From: Zygnema cylindricum
Lineage: Eukaryota; Streptophyta; Zygnematophyceae; Zygnematales; Zygnemataceae
Length of the DNA stretch: 64,000 nucleotides
Direction: 5' to 3'
NCBI GenBank assembly: GCA_037447655.1
Contig: JBBHKE010001423.1
Coordinates: forward strand, 1-64,000
Below, piece after piece: positions 23,033 to 33,632 of the stretch. Positions within the stretch are counted from its first letter, which is position 1. Every line of letters begins with the position of its first letter. The notes beneath the pieces are model-generated. The model saw only the letters and a program-made list of their open reading frames with translations. It was not told the origin of the DNA and ran no database searches. Both the position numbers and the translations under genes were made by a program.

Positions 23033-23850
23033 GGTTATGCGCCTGTCATCAAAAATTCCTATCTTTTATGAGGAAAAGTATGTTTACTAGGCGGATATGG
23101 TGGAAACACATTTTGAGAATGTCAATCTTTTGGATATATTCGATGGTTCGCTGGATGAATCTGATCCGTCATGGTCTAAGAAAAATACGCAGTTTCGCAG
23201 GTCTGAAATTTTTTATATTTGAGGACTTAGCTATGTCTTGGATAAAAATGAAAAAAATAATTGATATCTGGAAATCTCTTAAAAATGATTATGAAAAGGC
23301 TAATGTTTAGGAAGAGCTTCTATTGGCTGGAAAAATTTGGGACTATAAGTACACTGGCGGTACAATGGCTGAATATTCTAACAAATTTTGCATCCTTGTA
23401 GATGCACATGCTTGTGCAGGTGGGGTGTTTCCTCAGTTTCAATAGGCAGCATTACTCATGAGGGGTCTCCCTCGTAGTTTGAAAGGAGCATCTGATATAA
23501 TCAAACAGAAAGATAAGGCTAGCTAGACTTTACAGTTAGCTATCAATATTTTACTAGAAGAGGAAGCTACATATAATATTCTCAATGTTGAGCAAGTAGA
23601 GGCTTTTAATTCAGACTTTGAGAGGAAAGGACAGTTAAATCAGCAAAGGAATAAGTTTAATCAGTTCAGACAGTTTAACCAAAGTGGAAATAGACAATCC
23701 AACAATGCATGTTTCTATTGTAGGGAGAGACATCAAGGATACAAATTCTATCCTAAGCTTAAAAAAGCTAACGATACAAGTTTATACAGGCCGGGATGGC
23801 AACAAAGTCAGTTTTACAAAATCTTCACGGGGCCTACACCTCGTGGAAAT
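22974..23850 (+). pseudogene. Family C Gag, starting inside the LTR
   Basis: From the mutated start (GTG, 22974) the frame reads a Ser/Thr/Pro leader, then the LTR end, then SSKIPIFYEEKYV with a TAG in place of the conserved Trp codon of YWAD. Further parts at 23300-23640 show IWDYKYTGGTMAEYS and RGLPRSLKGASD. The zinc knuckle near 23710 (CFYCRERHQGYKFY) is degenerate: the last Cys is Tyr and one spacing is off. Several stops are present. Confidence 0.8.
23033..23045 (+). other. Primer-binding site of family C
   Basis: GGTTATGCGCCTG directly follows the LTR. The first seven bases match the tRNA-Met anticodon-arm complement; the remainder has drifted. It is translated as VMRL within Gag. Confidence 0.7.
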
Positions 23851-23859
23851 GCACTAATT

Positions 23860-24264
23860 TTGGTTTCTTTCTCTCTCCAAGACGAGACTTTGACGTTTTC
23901 TGCGAAGGACAACACAAATCTATTTGCTTTGGCGGCAGCAATAGAGGGCGCGAAGGGCCCTGGATGGATAATGGATACGGGAGCGTCAGCCCACATGTGC
24001 TGGAACAATGCCATCTTCAAAAATCTGAAAACAACACTGGAGAAAAATATTTATTATGCTTGTGGAATGAGTGTTCAAACTCTTGCTGTGGGTGATATAT
24101 CCTTGCTATTTGATGTAGAAGGAAAGGTAATTGAAAGGACTCTTCACAATGTCTTATTTGTGCCTGACTTTAAGAAAAATATATTTTCTACGTCTTTGGT
24201 AGTGAGTAAAGGCTTTGAGGTTAATTTGAAAAATGGTGGCAGGTTGTTAGCAAAAATGGAATAG
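23860..24264 (+). pseudogene. Family C protease, open over 134 codons
   Basis: WIMDTGASAHMCWN carries the intact aspartic-protease triplet DTG. IYYACGMSVQTLAVGD and TLHNVLFVPDFKKNIFSTS follow, the usual copia protease order. The frame ends in TAG at 24262 just before integrase. It would cleave the Gag-Pol polyprotein. Confidence 0.85.
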
Positions 24265-24279
24265 TTGCGGTAAAAGGTA

Positions 24280-25640
24280 CTAGAGAAAATTGCATGATGT
24301 ACCGCATGGATATGGGTAATACCAAGGAGAATGATGTTATGTACTCCGGTTTTTGCACTCAGATGAGTTGTGGCAGAAAAGATTAGGCCATGTAAACTTT
24401 GATAGTTTGAGAAAAATGGTACTTGCTAACAAAATAGAGGGTGTATCAATCACAGATCAGCCGTTCAAAAAATGTGATTGCTGCGCTTTAGGCAAAATCC
24501 ACAAACTGCCATTTCCTAAAGAGTCTGAGCATCATTTAACAAAACTTTTACAACAAATTCATTCGGATGTTTTTGGTCCTGCGAAGGTTCCATCTATTTG
24601 GGGGATGAAACATATGGTCACATTCACAGATGATTTCTCCAGGTTTACAAAAGTTTACTTCATGAAGGAAAAGAGTGAAGTGTTTGGTCAATTCAAACAC
24701 TATAAAGCATGGGTTGAAAAGCTTCATAATTTACCTATTTTATAGCTCAGGTCGTACAATGGTGGTGAATATACATTGAAGGAGTTTGAAAACTTTTTAC
24801 TCGAGGAAGGTATAAGTCATCTGTTGACTGTTCCATATTCACCGGAACAAAATAGGGTGTCGGAGAGATTAAATAGAACTCTCACGGAGATCTCTAAGTC
24901 GATGCTCGCAGGTAAAAGTGTGGATCTGAAATTCTGGGCTGAGGCACTAAATTGTGTAGTATATATTAAAATAGGATAGGATCAAGATCATTAGACACTA
25001 CACCATACGAGATCTAGATAGGTAGCAAACCAGATGTTAGCCATTTCAAGGTCTTTGGTAGTCAATGTTTTATCTTGGATACGTCTACAAATCGATGGAA
25101 AATGGAACCGAAGGGATTACTGGGTATTTTATTAGGATATGATGATCACTCAAAAGGTTATAGAGTCTTTATGTTTGAGAGGCAGAAAGAAGTTGTAGCA
25201 CCGAATATTATTGTAAAGGATGAGCTTGACTCCATAAATTTATTTCAAATGACAGAGCAACAAAAGCAGCAAAAAGTACAGGAATATGTCATTTTAGATT
25301 GCTTGCAAGAACTTGTCCCGCAGATGCAACATTCTCCGGTAGTGACTTTGGAGTCCGTCCCTCTCCAAGTTCCTCAACAAGTTCAGTTCCAACCAGACTA
25401 ACAACGGTCAATACACACAAATTTCAACGAGCGCAATCAGCGCAATGCGCGGCATCCATTGATCTCAGCCTCAGAATTTCCGGGGGGAAGAAGATCCAGC
25501 AGCCGCCTGCAAGCAATCTATCACTTTGCCTACTCGGCAACCTTAGGGGAGCCCTTAACCATCAAAGAAGCCTGTTCATCACCGGAGTGGAGTCACTAGA
25601 TCGAGGCAGCAAACGACCCATCATGGAGGCTCAAACATAG
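24280..25640 (+). pseudogene. Family C integrase and linker
   Basis: 24353-24745 holds the zinc region (LWQKRLGHVNFDSL … CDCCALGKIH) and the core start (QIHSDVFGPAKVPS, TFTDDFSRFTKVYFMKEKSE). A TAG follows LPIL. RSYNGGEY shows Tyr for the second catalytic Asp. PEQNRVSERLNRTLTE carries the Glu. A stop at 24977, then 25075-25401 with LGYDDHSKGYRVF, and a Gln/Pro-rich linker. Confidence 0.85.
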
Positions 25641-26360
25641 GAGCTTGTGGATCTTTCTCAGAACCGAAAAGCGATTGGCAGCAAATGGGTATTCAAGGTG
25701 AAGTTAAATCCTGATAACACAATTGAACGATATAAGGCAATACTTGTGGTTAAGGGGTATAATAAAAAGGAAAGAACTGATTTTGAAGAAACTTTTTTGA
25801 CGGTTGTAAAATTTCTGACAGTTAGGATTTTGTTGTCCCTAGCTGCTATAAATGATATGGAAATACATCAAATGGATGTAAAGATAACATTCTTGCATGG
25901 AGAACTAGAGGAGACCATTTACATGCAGCACCCTGAAAAGTATGCCGAACCATGTAAAGAGCACTTAGTTTGCAAGTTGCTAAAATCTTTGTACGGCCTA
26001 AAACAGGCCCCTAGGAATGGAATCTGAAGCTTGATGAATTCTTGACCAGTTTAGGATTTTAAAGGATAAGTTTTGATCACTCTGTCTACGTTCTAAAGGG
26101 TGAAAATGTGATAGTGTATGTAGCGGTGTATGTAGATGATTTACTATTAATTAGCAAATCAATGACTAAAATTAACAAAATCAAAACTGCTCTAAACTCA
26201 CGGTTTGAGATGAAAGACCTCGGTGAGGCAAAGTATATTTTGGGTATCCAGGTAGAGAGGAAACAGAAATAAGAAAGTAATAAAATTGACTCAAAAAGAG
26301 GCTATTGGGAACATGTTTGATGAGTATGGAATGCGGGGAGCAAAATGATGTCTAACTCAA
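25641..26360 (+). pseudogene. Family C reverse transcriptase
   Basis: [40 protein letters not shown] and [13 protein letters not shown] are followed by a frameshift, then SFDHSVYVLKGENVIVYVAVYVDDLL with an intact YVDD at 26129-26140 and FEMKDLGEAKYILGIQVE. The frame is broken by stops near 26025-26060 and at 26270. Confidence 0.9.
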
Positions 26361-27115
26361 ATGGAGTTTCGGCAGAAGTTACAGGGAGAAGAGACAAAAC
26401 CGGGTGTCATTGTTAGCGAGTATTTAGAGTCAGAGGAGAATGATCCTCTGTCACTGATACCTTATAGACAGATAGTGGGAAGCTTAATATATTTCATGAA
26501 CTATACCCGTCCTAACATTGCTGCAGCAGTTGGGGTACTGAGTAGAAGTCTAGAGAATCTAAGAAAATCTGATTTTGATGCAGCAAAGAGAGTCTTTAGA
26601 TTTTTGGCAAGAACCCAAGACCTCAAACTCACACTAGGCGGAGGAGAATTACTACTGCAAACATGGAGTGATGCAAGCTATGGCGACATGCCAAGCCGGA
26701 AATCCACCACGGGGTCGTTCTACAAATTGGGAACGGGACTTGCTGCTGGAGCAGCAAACTTCAAAAGGTTACAGCACAGTCGACAATGGAGTCAAAATAT
26801 ATGGCAGCAAGCTCGGCCCTCAAAGAACTCTTATGGGTAAAATCAATGTTACAAGAACTAGGATACATGCAGGTTGATCCACAGGTGATATGGTGTGAAA
26901 ACCAAGCTGCCATTGCCATAGCTTCTAACCCGAGTCATCACTTGAAAAGTAAGCACATGGATGTAAGATTACACTTTGTAGGAGAAAAAGTGTTCTCTAG
27001 AGTGATTAAATCATCTTATTTGCCAGATACAAAAATGACTGCTGATATGCTCACTAAAGCCCTTCCTGCTCATAAGTTGAAGTATTATAGGGACGCAGTG
27101 GGATTAAGTGAATAG
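26361..27115 (+). pseudogene. Family C RNase H
   Basis: 26361-26770 gives PYRQIVGSLIYFMNYTRPNI, SRSLENLRK and TWSDASYGDMPSRKSTTG. After a one-base shift 26786-27115 gives MESKYMAASSALKELLW, WCENQAAIAIASNPSHHLKSKHMDVR and TADMLTKALPAHKLKYYRDAVGL with a natural stop. The domain is complete apart from that shift. Confidence 0.9.
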
Positions 27116-27260
27116 TTCAATTGCTGCACTACTATACTGCCACGCTGCAATAAGTCTAACATTGAGATGTAGTGGGTCTAGGTGACTTGCTAATTATTAT
27201 ATTGTTATGTTGCGATGCTGCGCTAGTTTGTCATCGCAACTGCGCCGGTATACTGAGTCT

Positions 27261-27275
27261 AAAGCTTTAGGGGAG
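27261..27275 (+). other. Polypurine tract of family C
   Basis: AAAGCTTTAGGGGAG lies directly against the 3' LTR, the usual position for the plus-strand primer. Confidence 0.75.
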
Positions 27276-28164
27276 TGTTGTTTTTGGAAAGCTTTCAGTC
27301 TCAGCAAATTAGTAAGACGGTAGAAAGGTAGTAATTTGTAGCATAAGTTTCACAAGGACATGCGTCATCACTTGAGTGCAGTAAAGGACAACGCATCTGC
27401 GACGCAGACAGAACAGCGCAGTTGCTATGCAGACAGAGTAGCGCAGCTGCTATGCAGACAGAGCAGCGCAGCAGCGAAGTTGCGCCACAGACAGGACAAC
27501 GCAGCTGTGGTTTCTTTGGATATGATCCGTACAGACAACGCAGTTGCTGTTATCTTGGATATGATTTGGTACGCGACACCGCAGTCGCGGGTGATATGAA
27601 TGTGATTCGGTACGCGACAACGCAGCTACGATTAATATGAATCAAATCAAAAGACGAGATTCATAAGAGTGTCACATGTGACCTAGCCGACAACTTTTTG
27701 TAATATCACTTAATATAGATTTTGAGTAATATTGACTGTACGTTGATAGATTGGGTTGGTAGGATTAGGAACACGTAGATCTCAATACGTGGGTTTATTT
27801 TGGTCGTACTTCTCAGGTACACTTGTATCGGCGGTAGAACACCGAGAGTATAAGACTTAAGACTTAGAGCATTTTATGTATCCAGACTTCCAAGTGGCAA
27901 AACTACAAACAGTTTTTGGGAAATTTCTGAGTATTATATCTTGAGTGTTATCGGGTCAATTGTATTGAAACTTTGGGAGTTGTCAGTGTTTATGCTGCAC
28001 TATATTTTGATAGAGCTTTGTGAAGTTTGGATGCTTGTATAAGATATGGTGAGCACTTGTAAACAGTTGTTTGGTAAGATTCTTGATAGCTTTTGAGAGT
28101 GTATCATATCTACTTCTCCTACTACTGCTGCTCCTCCACCTGCACCGGTGGTTGTAGAACAACA
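27276..28164 (+). repeat. 3' LTR of family C
   Basis: 889 bp, TGTTG…GTAGAACAACA, matching 22137-23032 including the minisatellites. The position of the in-LTR gag ATG reads ATA here. It is followed by the second TATCT. Confidence 0.9.
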
Positions 28165-28379
28165 TATCTCTTCGGTTAATTGGGTGTTTTGCTTGAAACT
28201 TCTTGAGTTGTCAGCACACGCAATAAATTGTAGCCTCATACAGTTTGGGGCCATTTGGCCATATTGACTGCTTTTTGTAGTGGATCTAAGTTAGTATCTT
28301 GAGTGCTTCCTATCTTTGGTTCTGTGATGGCTACTACTTCAGCAACTGTTGGTGCTACACTGGCTATCATAGAACAACA
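28165..28379 (+). repeat. 5' LTR of family E, right part
   Basis: It continues the LTR cut at 22136 and matches 31056-31263. An ATG at 28327 opens gag, 53 nt before the LTR end (MATTSATVGATLAIIEQ). The 3' LTR keeps an equivalent ATG at 31211 with a very similar leader. Confidence 0.85.
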
Positions 28380-29025
28380 GGTTAGGGGCCCACCCTCAAG
28401 AATTCCTATCTTTGTTGGCAATGACTATATCTATTGAGCGGATATGGTGGAACTTTACTTTCTTAACTCGAATTTGATGGACGTGGTGGACGGATATCTT
28501 GCGGAATCAGACGCCAAATGGAAAAAGAAAAATTTGTAGTGTCTTCACACTATTAAAATGCTTATTTCAATGGAGCTGGCTATGGCGCACATTCATATGA
28601 AAAAGGTGTCAGAAATATAGAATTCTCTTAAAAAGATGCACACAAACACTAAAATGCAGCACCAAATGATTACGGCTGGGAAAATTTGGGAGTATAAGTA
28701 TATCGGCAGTACCATGGTTGAGTATTCTTACGGTCTAAGAACACTAATAGTAGAAAATGCATGTGCAGGTGGTACATTTCATGATGATCTACAAGCTTTG
28801 TTACTAATGAGAGGACTTTCTAATGAATATAAACGAGCCTCTGACAATTTGAAAAAACTAGCACAGGCAGATTGGAATCTAGCGATAGCAATTCAGTATG
28901 TCTTAGATGAAGAGTTCAGTCAAGAAGCGTTTAAAGGTACTGTACAGGCATAAGCTTTTAACACACAAACTTTTAAAAAGGAACAATTTCAAAATAGTCA
29001 AAATCAAGTTCCTTGCAAACCTGAC
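28327..29025 (+). pseudogene. Family E Gag, starting inside the LTR
   Basis: ATG at 28327 reads through the LTR end into PPSRIPIFVGNDYIY, then a TGA in place of Trp, then ADMVELYF and DVVDGYLAESD. 28636-28953 gives KIWEYKYIGSTMVEYS and LLMRGLSNEYKRASDN. Interrupted by several stops. The zinc knuckle lies just downstream (29029-29070). Confidence 0.8.
28380..28394 (+). other. Primer-binding site of family E
   Basis: GGTTAGGGGCCCACC matches 14 of 15 positions of the complement of the plant initiator tRNA-Met anticodon arm. It is translated as VRGPP in Gag. Confidence 0.8.
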
Positions 29026-29568
29026 ATGTGTTATTATTGTAATGCAAAAAGGCATGGTTACCAAAGCTGCCCTGATTATATAAAAGCGTATGAGACAGGT
29101 GTGTTTCGACAAGGATGGTTTATTAGAAAATCGAAAATTCGACAACCTGCAAAAACGTCGGCATTTTCCTCGGAGACAAACAAAAACGAAAATGAAGTCG
29201 TCACTTTTTCCCAACCGTCTGACAAAGAATTATTTGCACTAAACAACAGAACCAAAGGAGACAGGGACCTTGGGTGGATCATGGACACCGACGCTTCTCA
29301 ACACATGTGCTCGAACAGAAAATATTTTGACAATCTTCATCCAATATCTCAAAAGAAAATTTATTATGCGGACGGACAATTCATCATATCTAACGCCAAA
29401 GGCACGACAACACTCAATATTCTAATCGAGGGTAAACAAGTTGAAAGAACACTTAACGATGTTCTCTATGTTCCTGACTTCAAGAAAAATCTCTTCTCCA
29501 CTACGATTGAAGGAAGCAAAGGCTTTGAAGTACTGCTGAAAAAAATAAAGCAAATAGTCAGTAAATAA
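29026..29568 (+). pseudogene. Family E Gag zinc knuckle and protease, 180 open codons
   Basis: CYYCNAKRHGYQSC is a CX2CX4HX4C knuckle. The protease follows at about residue 83: WIMDTDASQHMCSN, where the essential Gly of D-T/S-G is Asp, then KKIYYADGQFIISNAKG and LYVPDFKKNLFSTT. Loss of that Gly should inactivate the enzyme. Confidence 0.85.
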
Positions 29569-29607
29569 TGTAGAGTAACACTCCTAGGAACACGAGGTCA
29601 AAATCTG

Positions 29608-30211
29608 ATGTATAGGCTTGATATTGCCAATATTAATGAAAAAGATGTTTTGTACTCGGTTGCCCTATGTGACAATGAGTTATGGCATAAAAGACTTGGT
29701 CATGTCCACTATGAAAGTCTTGATAGAATGGTAAAAGAAGGTATAATTATAGGATTTAATATTAATAGCAGAGAAAAACATATTTGTGATGAATGTGCTC
29801 TCGGAAAAATTCATAAAAATCCATTTCCTTGAGAAAGTAGCCATAGAGCAGCTAGTGTGTTAGAAGTAATTCACTCTGATGTATGGGGACCGACTCTAAT
29901 ACCATCATCTGGTGGATTTCCATTCATGAATGACCTTTACAGATGACTTTTCCAGGTTTACAAAAATCTATTTTATGAAAGAGAAGAGTGAAGTGCTCTC
30001 TCACTTCAAAGAATTCAAGATATGGAGCGAGAAAATTCACGGGGTTCCTATTTTAACCTTGAGATCAGATAATGGCGGGGAGTATTTATCACGGGACTTC
30101 ATCAACTTTTTAAAAGAAAACGGAATTTCTCGTCATTTAACGGTCCCATATTCTCTTGTACAGAATGGTGTAGCTGAGAGAGTTAACATAACACTATCAG
30201 ATAGTGCCTAA
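29608..30211 (+). pseudogene. Family E integrase, C-terminally deleted
   Basis: The zinc region LWHKRLGHVHYESL … CDECALGKIH is intact. A stop follows at 29831. The core has VIHSDVWGP, TFTDDFSRFTKIYF, LRSDNGGEYLS and LVQNGVAERVN, so the DDE residues are all visible across two frames. The C-terminal part is missing and the sequence jumps to a Gag-Pol linker near 30215-30420. Confidence 0.85.
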
Positions 30212-30413
30212 TCAATGCTAGCAAACAAAATAGAAAGACAAGGAATCGGCAGAAATACGCATATTAGCAACGAAACAACTTCATCGCTGAACGAGCGACG
30301 AGAGCATCCCGTCGCTAACTTACCAAATCAGAACACAATGGACAACAATTTCACAAAAATGCAATGTAAGTCTTTCGTCAATTTCAGCCTCGAAATTTTC
30401 GGGGGGAAAAAGG

Positions 30414-30800
30414 ATGATTAGTCGACGAAATGCAAATGCAAACCATTATGCATTTAATGAAAATTCTAAGGAGTCTGTTACCAATCATCAAGCGTTCTCA
30501 GCACCGGAAAAAAAACACTGGATAGCAGCAGCAAATGACGAAATGAAATCGATCATGGAGGCCCAAACGTGGGGATTGGTGGAACTACCTCCGTATCATA
30601 AAGCTATTGGGAGTAAGTGGGTTTTTAAGGTAAAACTTAATCCAGATAATACCATCGACAGATACAAAGCTAGGCTAGTAGCAAAGGGTTATAATAAAAA
30701 ATAAAGAATTGATTATGTGGAGACATTTTCACCAGTTGTCAGATTTCCAACTGTCTGCATTTTGTTAACACTTGCGGCTATATAAAGAATAGAAATACAT
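30414..30800 (+). pseudogene. Family E reverse transcriptase, N-terminal piece
   Basis: [36 protein letters not shown] and ARLVAKGYNKK end in a TAA. Text continues to the HQMD-like start of the catalytic region (EIH) and breaks off at the truncated 3' LTR near 30801. No YVDD box is left. Confidence 0.85.
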
Positions 30801-31263
30801 TAAGGTTCGTTTGTATTGTACTAAACAGTAGACACGGTATATGAATTTAACATACATCAGGTAATTAGTTAGAGTACATTAGAGTACGATTAAATAGTAC
30901 CGTAACATTCTTTACACTGCTGTGATTGGCTAATTAGAGAGTAGTTGAATTTATTTGTATAAATTCTAGGATTTAGGTACTTTCATGTATTCCTTTTTAT
31001 GAGGTTTGAAGGAGCACATATGTGCAATCTAAAGGATATTCTCTGGGGTATATCTCTTGGGTTAATTGGGCGTTTTGCTTGAAACTTTTTGAGTTGTCAA
31101 CACACGCGGTAAACCGTACTCTCATATAGTTTGAGCCATTTGGCCATATTGACTGCTTTGTGCAGTGGATCAAGTTAGTATCTAAAGTGTTTCCTATCTT
31201 TGGTTCTGTGATGGCAACTACTTCAACAACTGCTGGTGCTGCACCGGCTGTCATAGAACAACA
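30801..31263 (+). repeat. 3' LTR of family E, 5'-truncated
   Basis: It matches 21879-22136 plus 28165-28379 and ends TCATAGAACAACA. It lacks the U3 start and polypurine tract, removed by the deletion that also took RT and RNase H. Confidence 0.8.
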
Positions 31264-31470
31264 TGTTTTAGAGGAAAAGGCTAATAACGAGGCTCTAAAG
31301 ATTAGGGGGAATTTTCAAGGTGTTAGATCACAATTTCAAAGAAATGAGAAAAGTTGTAAGGTTGAAAACTGCTTTTATTGTAATGATGCAGGACATACTT
31401 TCAGGGTATGTCCGCTATATAAAAGTGCATGTGTCACAAGAAATTTCATAAATGGATGGGATGATAATTG
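31264..31470 (+). pseudogene. Family B Gag, zinc-knuckle part
   Basis: LEEKANNEALKIRGN and RNEKSCKVENCFYCNDAGHT followed by FRVC give a CX2CX4HX4C knuckle. GWDDN then a stop at 31469. It matches the minus strand of copy 1 at about 4450-4650. The stop may be the natural end of Gag or a mutation, since similar text continues in frame (VRPPKLKVTLPVEEFVYL). Confidence 0.7.
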
Positions 31471-31522
31471 AGTTCGACCCCCTAAACTAAAGGTTACACT
31501 TCCCGTCGAAGAATTTGTATAC

Positions 31523-31966
31523 TTGCCAATTGTTGCTCTTCGAGATATGGGACATGAGGAACGAAAAGAAAAAAATGTTGTTACCGGAAATGGAGTGGAG
31601 AAAGAGGTGACAAGAAAAGAGTCAGCTTTTGTCACTTTTACAAATGACAGATTGGTGAGTGATGAAGACTTGCAAGAGGAAGAGGTTATTGAAATAATAA
31701 TATTAGGAGGAAGTGAAGGGGATTTAGTAGTTGAAATTGAAAATAATTTGCATGAGGAGAATAATACACTTCGAGAAGAAGAGAGGAAAAGTGTTCAAAA
31801 AAATGGAGTCAGTGAAGAATTTTATAATACGGAAGAAAAAGGAGAGAGAAAAAGTGTTAAGAAAATTGAAGTAAACGAAGAAACTTATAATATGGAAAAA
31901 GAAAATAAAATTGTGAAATTGAGAAAATACCAAAATTCAAAAAGAAAACGAAGAAAAGAATCATAA
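31523..31966 (+). CDS. Glu/Lys-rich protein of the gag-only family B
   Basis: 147 codons, highly charged: acidic first half (EEEVIEIIILGGSEGDLVVEI), then blocks of EERKSVQKNGVSEEF and GERKSVKKIEVNEETYN that look like a duplicated ~22-residue unit, and a basic end (KRKRRKES). No known domain. The same region in copy 1 is decayed. It sits where pol would begin in an autonomous element and could be the C-terminal part of a longer Gag, since the frame is open upstream across the stop at 31469. Its role is unknown. Confidence 0.5.
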   Translation: MPIVALRDMGHEERKEKNVVTGNGVEKEVTRKESAFVTFTNDRLVSDEDLQEEEVIEIIILGGSEGDLVVEIENNLHEENNTLREEERKSVQKNGVSEEFYNTEEKGERKSVKKIEVNEETYNMEKENKIVKLRKYQNSKRKRRKES

Positions 31967-32368
31967 CTCAAAGGATTAACAGTAGAAGAAAATATGTTCC
32001 AAAAGTGGTCAAAAGAAAACGGCGTGAAAAATAATTTTACGGAGGTGACTACCATCAAAATTCAGTAATATATGTAGAATTTCGAATTTTGCATTTTGAT
32101 TTTTGAAATTAGTTGAAAAGAAAGTTTAATTTGTGAAGACTCAGAAAAAGGCAACGGTAGCAATGGTTTTTAGAGAGGATGCATTTTGGAAGAAATGGCA
32201 GTAGGAAGCTGGAGTTGTCTTAGTGTAGCAAAAGCAGTGGAGACTAGGGACACATCTGGCTACGCTGCTATGTTGTGTTGCTATGCTGCTCTTATCCAAC
32301 ATCGCAATCATAGCAGCTACACTGCTCTTATTTTAATTCCGCATGCACGAAACTAAATTTTCGAGGAG

Positions 32369-33505
32369 CGTTATTTTCGAAAAGTGAGTTTCGTGTGTAC
32401 ACAATGTTTCGTGAGTACCTAACGAGATTTTTAATGCTTACGCTATCTTTATTTACTGTGGAGGTTCAAATGGATTTGTGGTTTGGGGGAGTAATGGTAC
32501 TAATTGTTTTGGGACGTACGGAACTATTTGAGTGGCGTGAACATACATAAGAAAAGGTACGGAAGGGTTTAAGTCAAATGTACGGCGGATCGCGAAGCGA
32601 TCCGATTCGGAATGTTTGGAAACGTACGCCACATGTACAAATCATAATGATGACAAAAGGATTTCGAACTGAAAGTGGCATGAGTGGCACTTATTGGAAA
32701 ATGACGCTGCTAGTACTAACTAATTTGGATGAGGTGACGTCAGCTCGTCAAGTGGATTGTGTGACCACGCGACACGACATCAAGGATGTCGAATAAGATA
32801 TACGGACATCGGCGCCGTCAGTTTGGTGAGGGACGCGAAATCGCGTCCATCACATGATGTTTATTTTGGACGGTCCCGGTTCGTTTGACGGAATTCGTAA
32901 GACTTGTAAATATTTAGCAATGTTTTGTCCTGTGTATTAATTATTAGTGTAGATCTCATGTACACTCACATTAATTGAGGTAGTTGATTGATTACGTACG
33001 GCTGGTATGCCTCCGTACAGTAGTAGTAAGCTGTAGTGTATATTTGTAGGACTTAGTCATTTTTGGACTTAGGAACTTTTTGGACAGAAACAGTTTTCTG
33101 CTCCTTTTTGGGAATTTCATCTGAGAATTGATCTCAGTTCTATTGGCAGAATTATCTGAAGTTTTGCATGTGTGTTCCTCCTTGTATTTTAAATATTGTG
33201 GCAAATTTGCAGACCTATTGTGTGTCTGGTTTGCTTGGGGCTTCATTGTGAAGTTGGTCAAATTTATCAAAGTTCTGGCAGGCTGTTTTTCTGCAACTTT
33301 GATTGGGTGATGTGGGAATTCTGGTTGGTATATTTATATGAGAATTCGTGGGTCTACTAAGTGGTGTAAGAACTATCTGCTTGTGTAGTTTCAGCTTGGT
33401 TTGGTAATTATGTAGAATTCTGAGTGGAATCAAACTAGGCTGTTTTGGGGTAGTCTGTGGTGCTTCCGAGGGTACATTCATGGCTGGAATTGCTTCAAAC
33501 CAACA
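32369..33505 (+). repeat. 3' LTR of family B copy 2
   Basis: It begins GTTATTTTCG after a purine-rich tract (TTTTCGAGGAGC) and ends TTCAAACCAACA. It matches 20458-21593 throughout, including the GGATCGCGAAGCGATCC palindrome at 32586. Confidence 0.8.
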
Positions 33506-33632
33506 CTAGGGCGAAGGGAGGCTTCTGTGAAAAACAAAAAAAAATGGTCGTGAAGGTTAGTTTTTTGTAAAAAGGTGAGTCATTAGAGACACACAATAAA
33601 GGTGAGTCATGAAGATGACGAAACAATAGCCC

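Larger units (their letters stand above)
22137..28164 (+). mobile_element. Complete family C Ty1/copia element (6028 bp)
   Basis: It has two ~890-bp LTRs (TGTTG…CAACA), a primer-binding site, gag, protease, integrase, RT and RNase H in copia order, a polypurine tract and a perfect TATCT target duplication. All genes are present but interrupted by stops and small frameshifts. It is the youngest layer of this nest. Confidence 0.92.
21660..31263 (+). mobile_element. Family E copia element, host of the nested family C element
   Basis: The 5' LTR is in two parts (21660-22136, 28170-28379) separated by the family C insertion. Then come primer-binding site, gag, protease, integrase, part of RT, and a truncated 3' LTR (about 30801-31263). 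Parts of integrase, most of RT, all RNase H and the start of the 3' LTR are deleted. It sits inside the gag of family B copy 2. Confidence 0.8.
20458..33505 (+). mobile_element. Family B gag-only element, copy 2, split by a family E insertion
   Basis: The 5' LTR (20458-21593) and 3' LTR (32369-33505) match those of copy 1. The interior is a primer-binding site, a short gag start, then after the insertion the gag zinc knuckle, a Glu/Lys-rich ORF and a polypurine tract. About 650 bp of gag present in copy 1 are missing at the insertion point. No pol is present. Flanks ATTCA and CTAGG give no clear target duplication. Confidence 0.8.
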
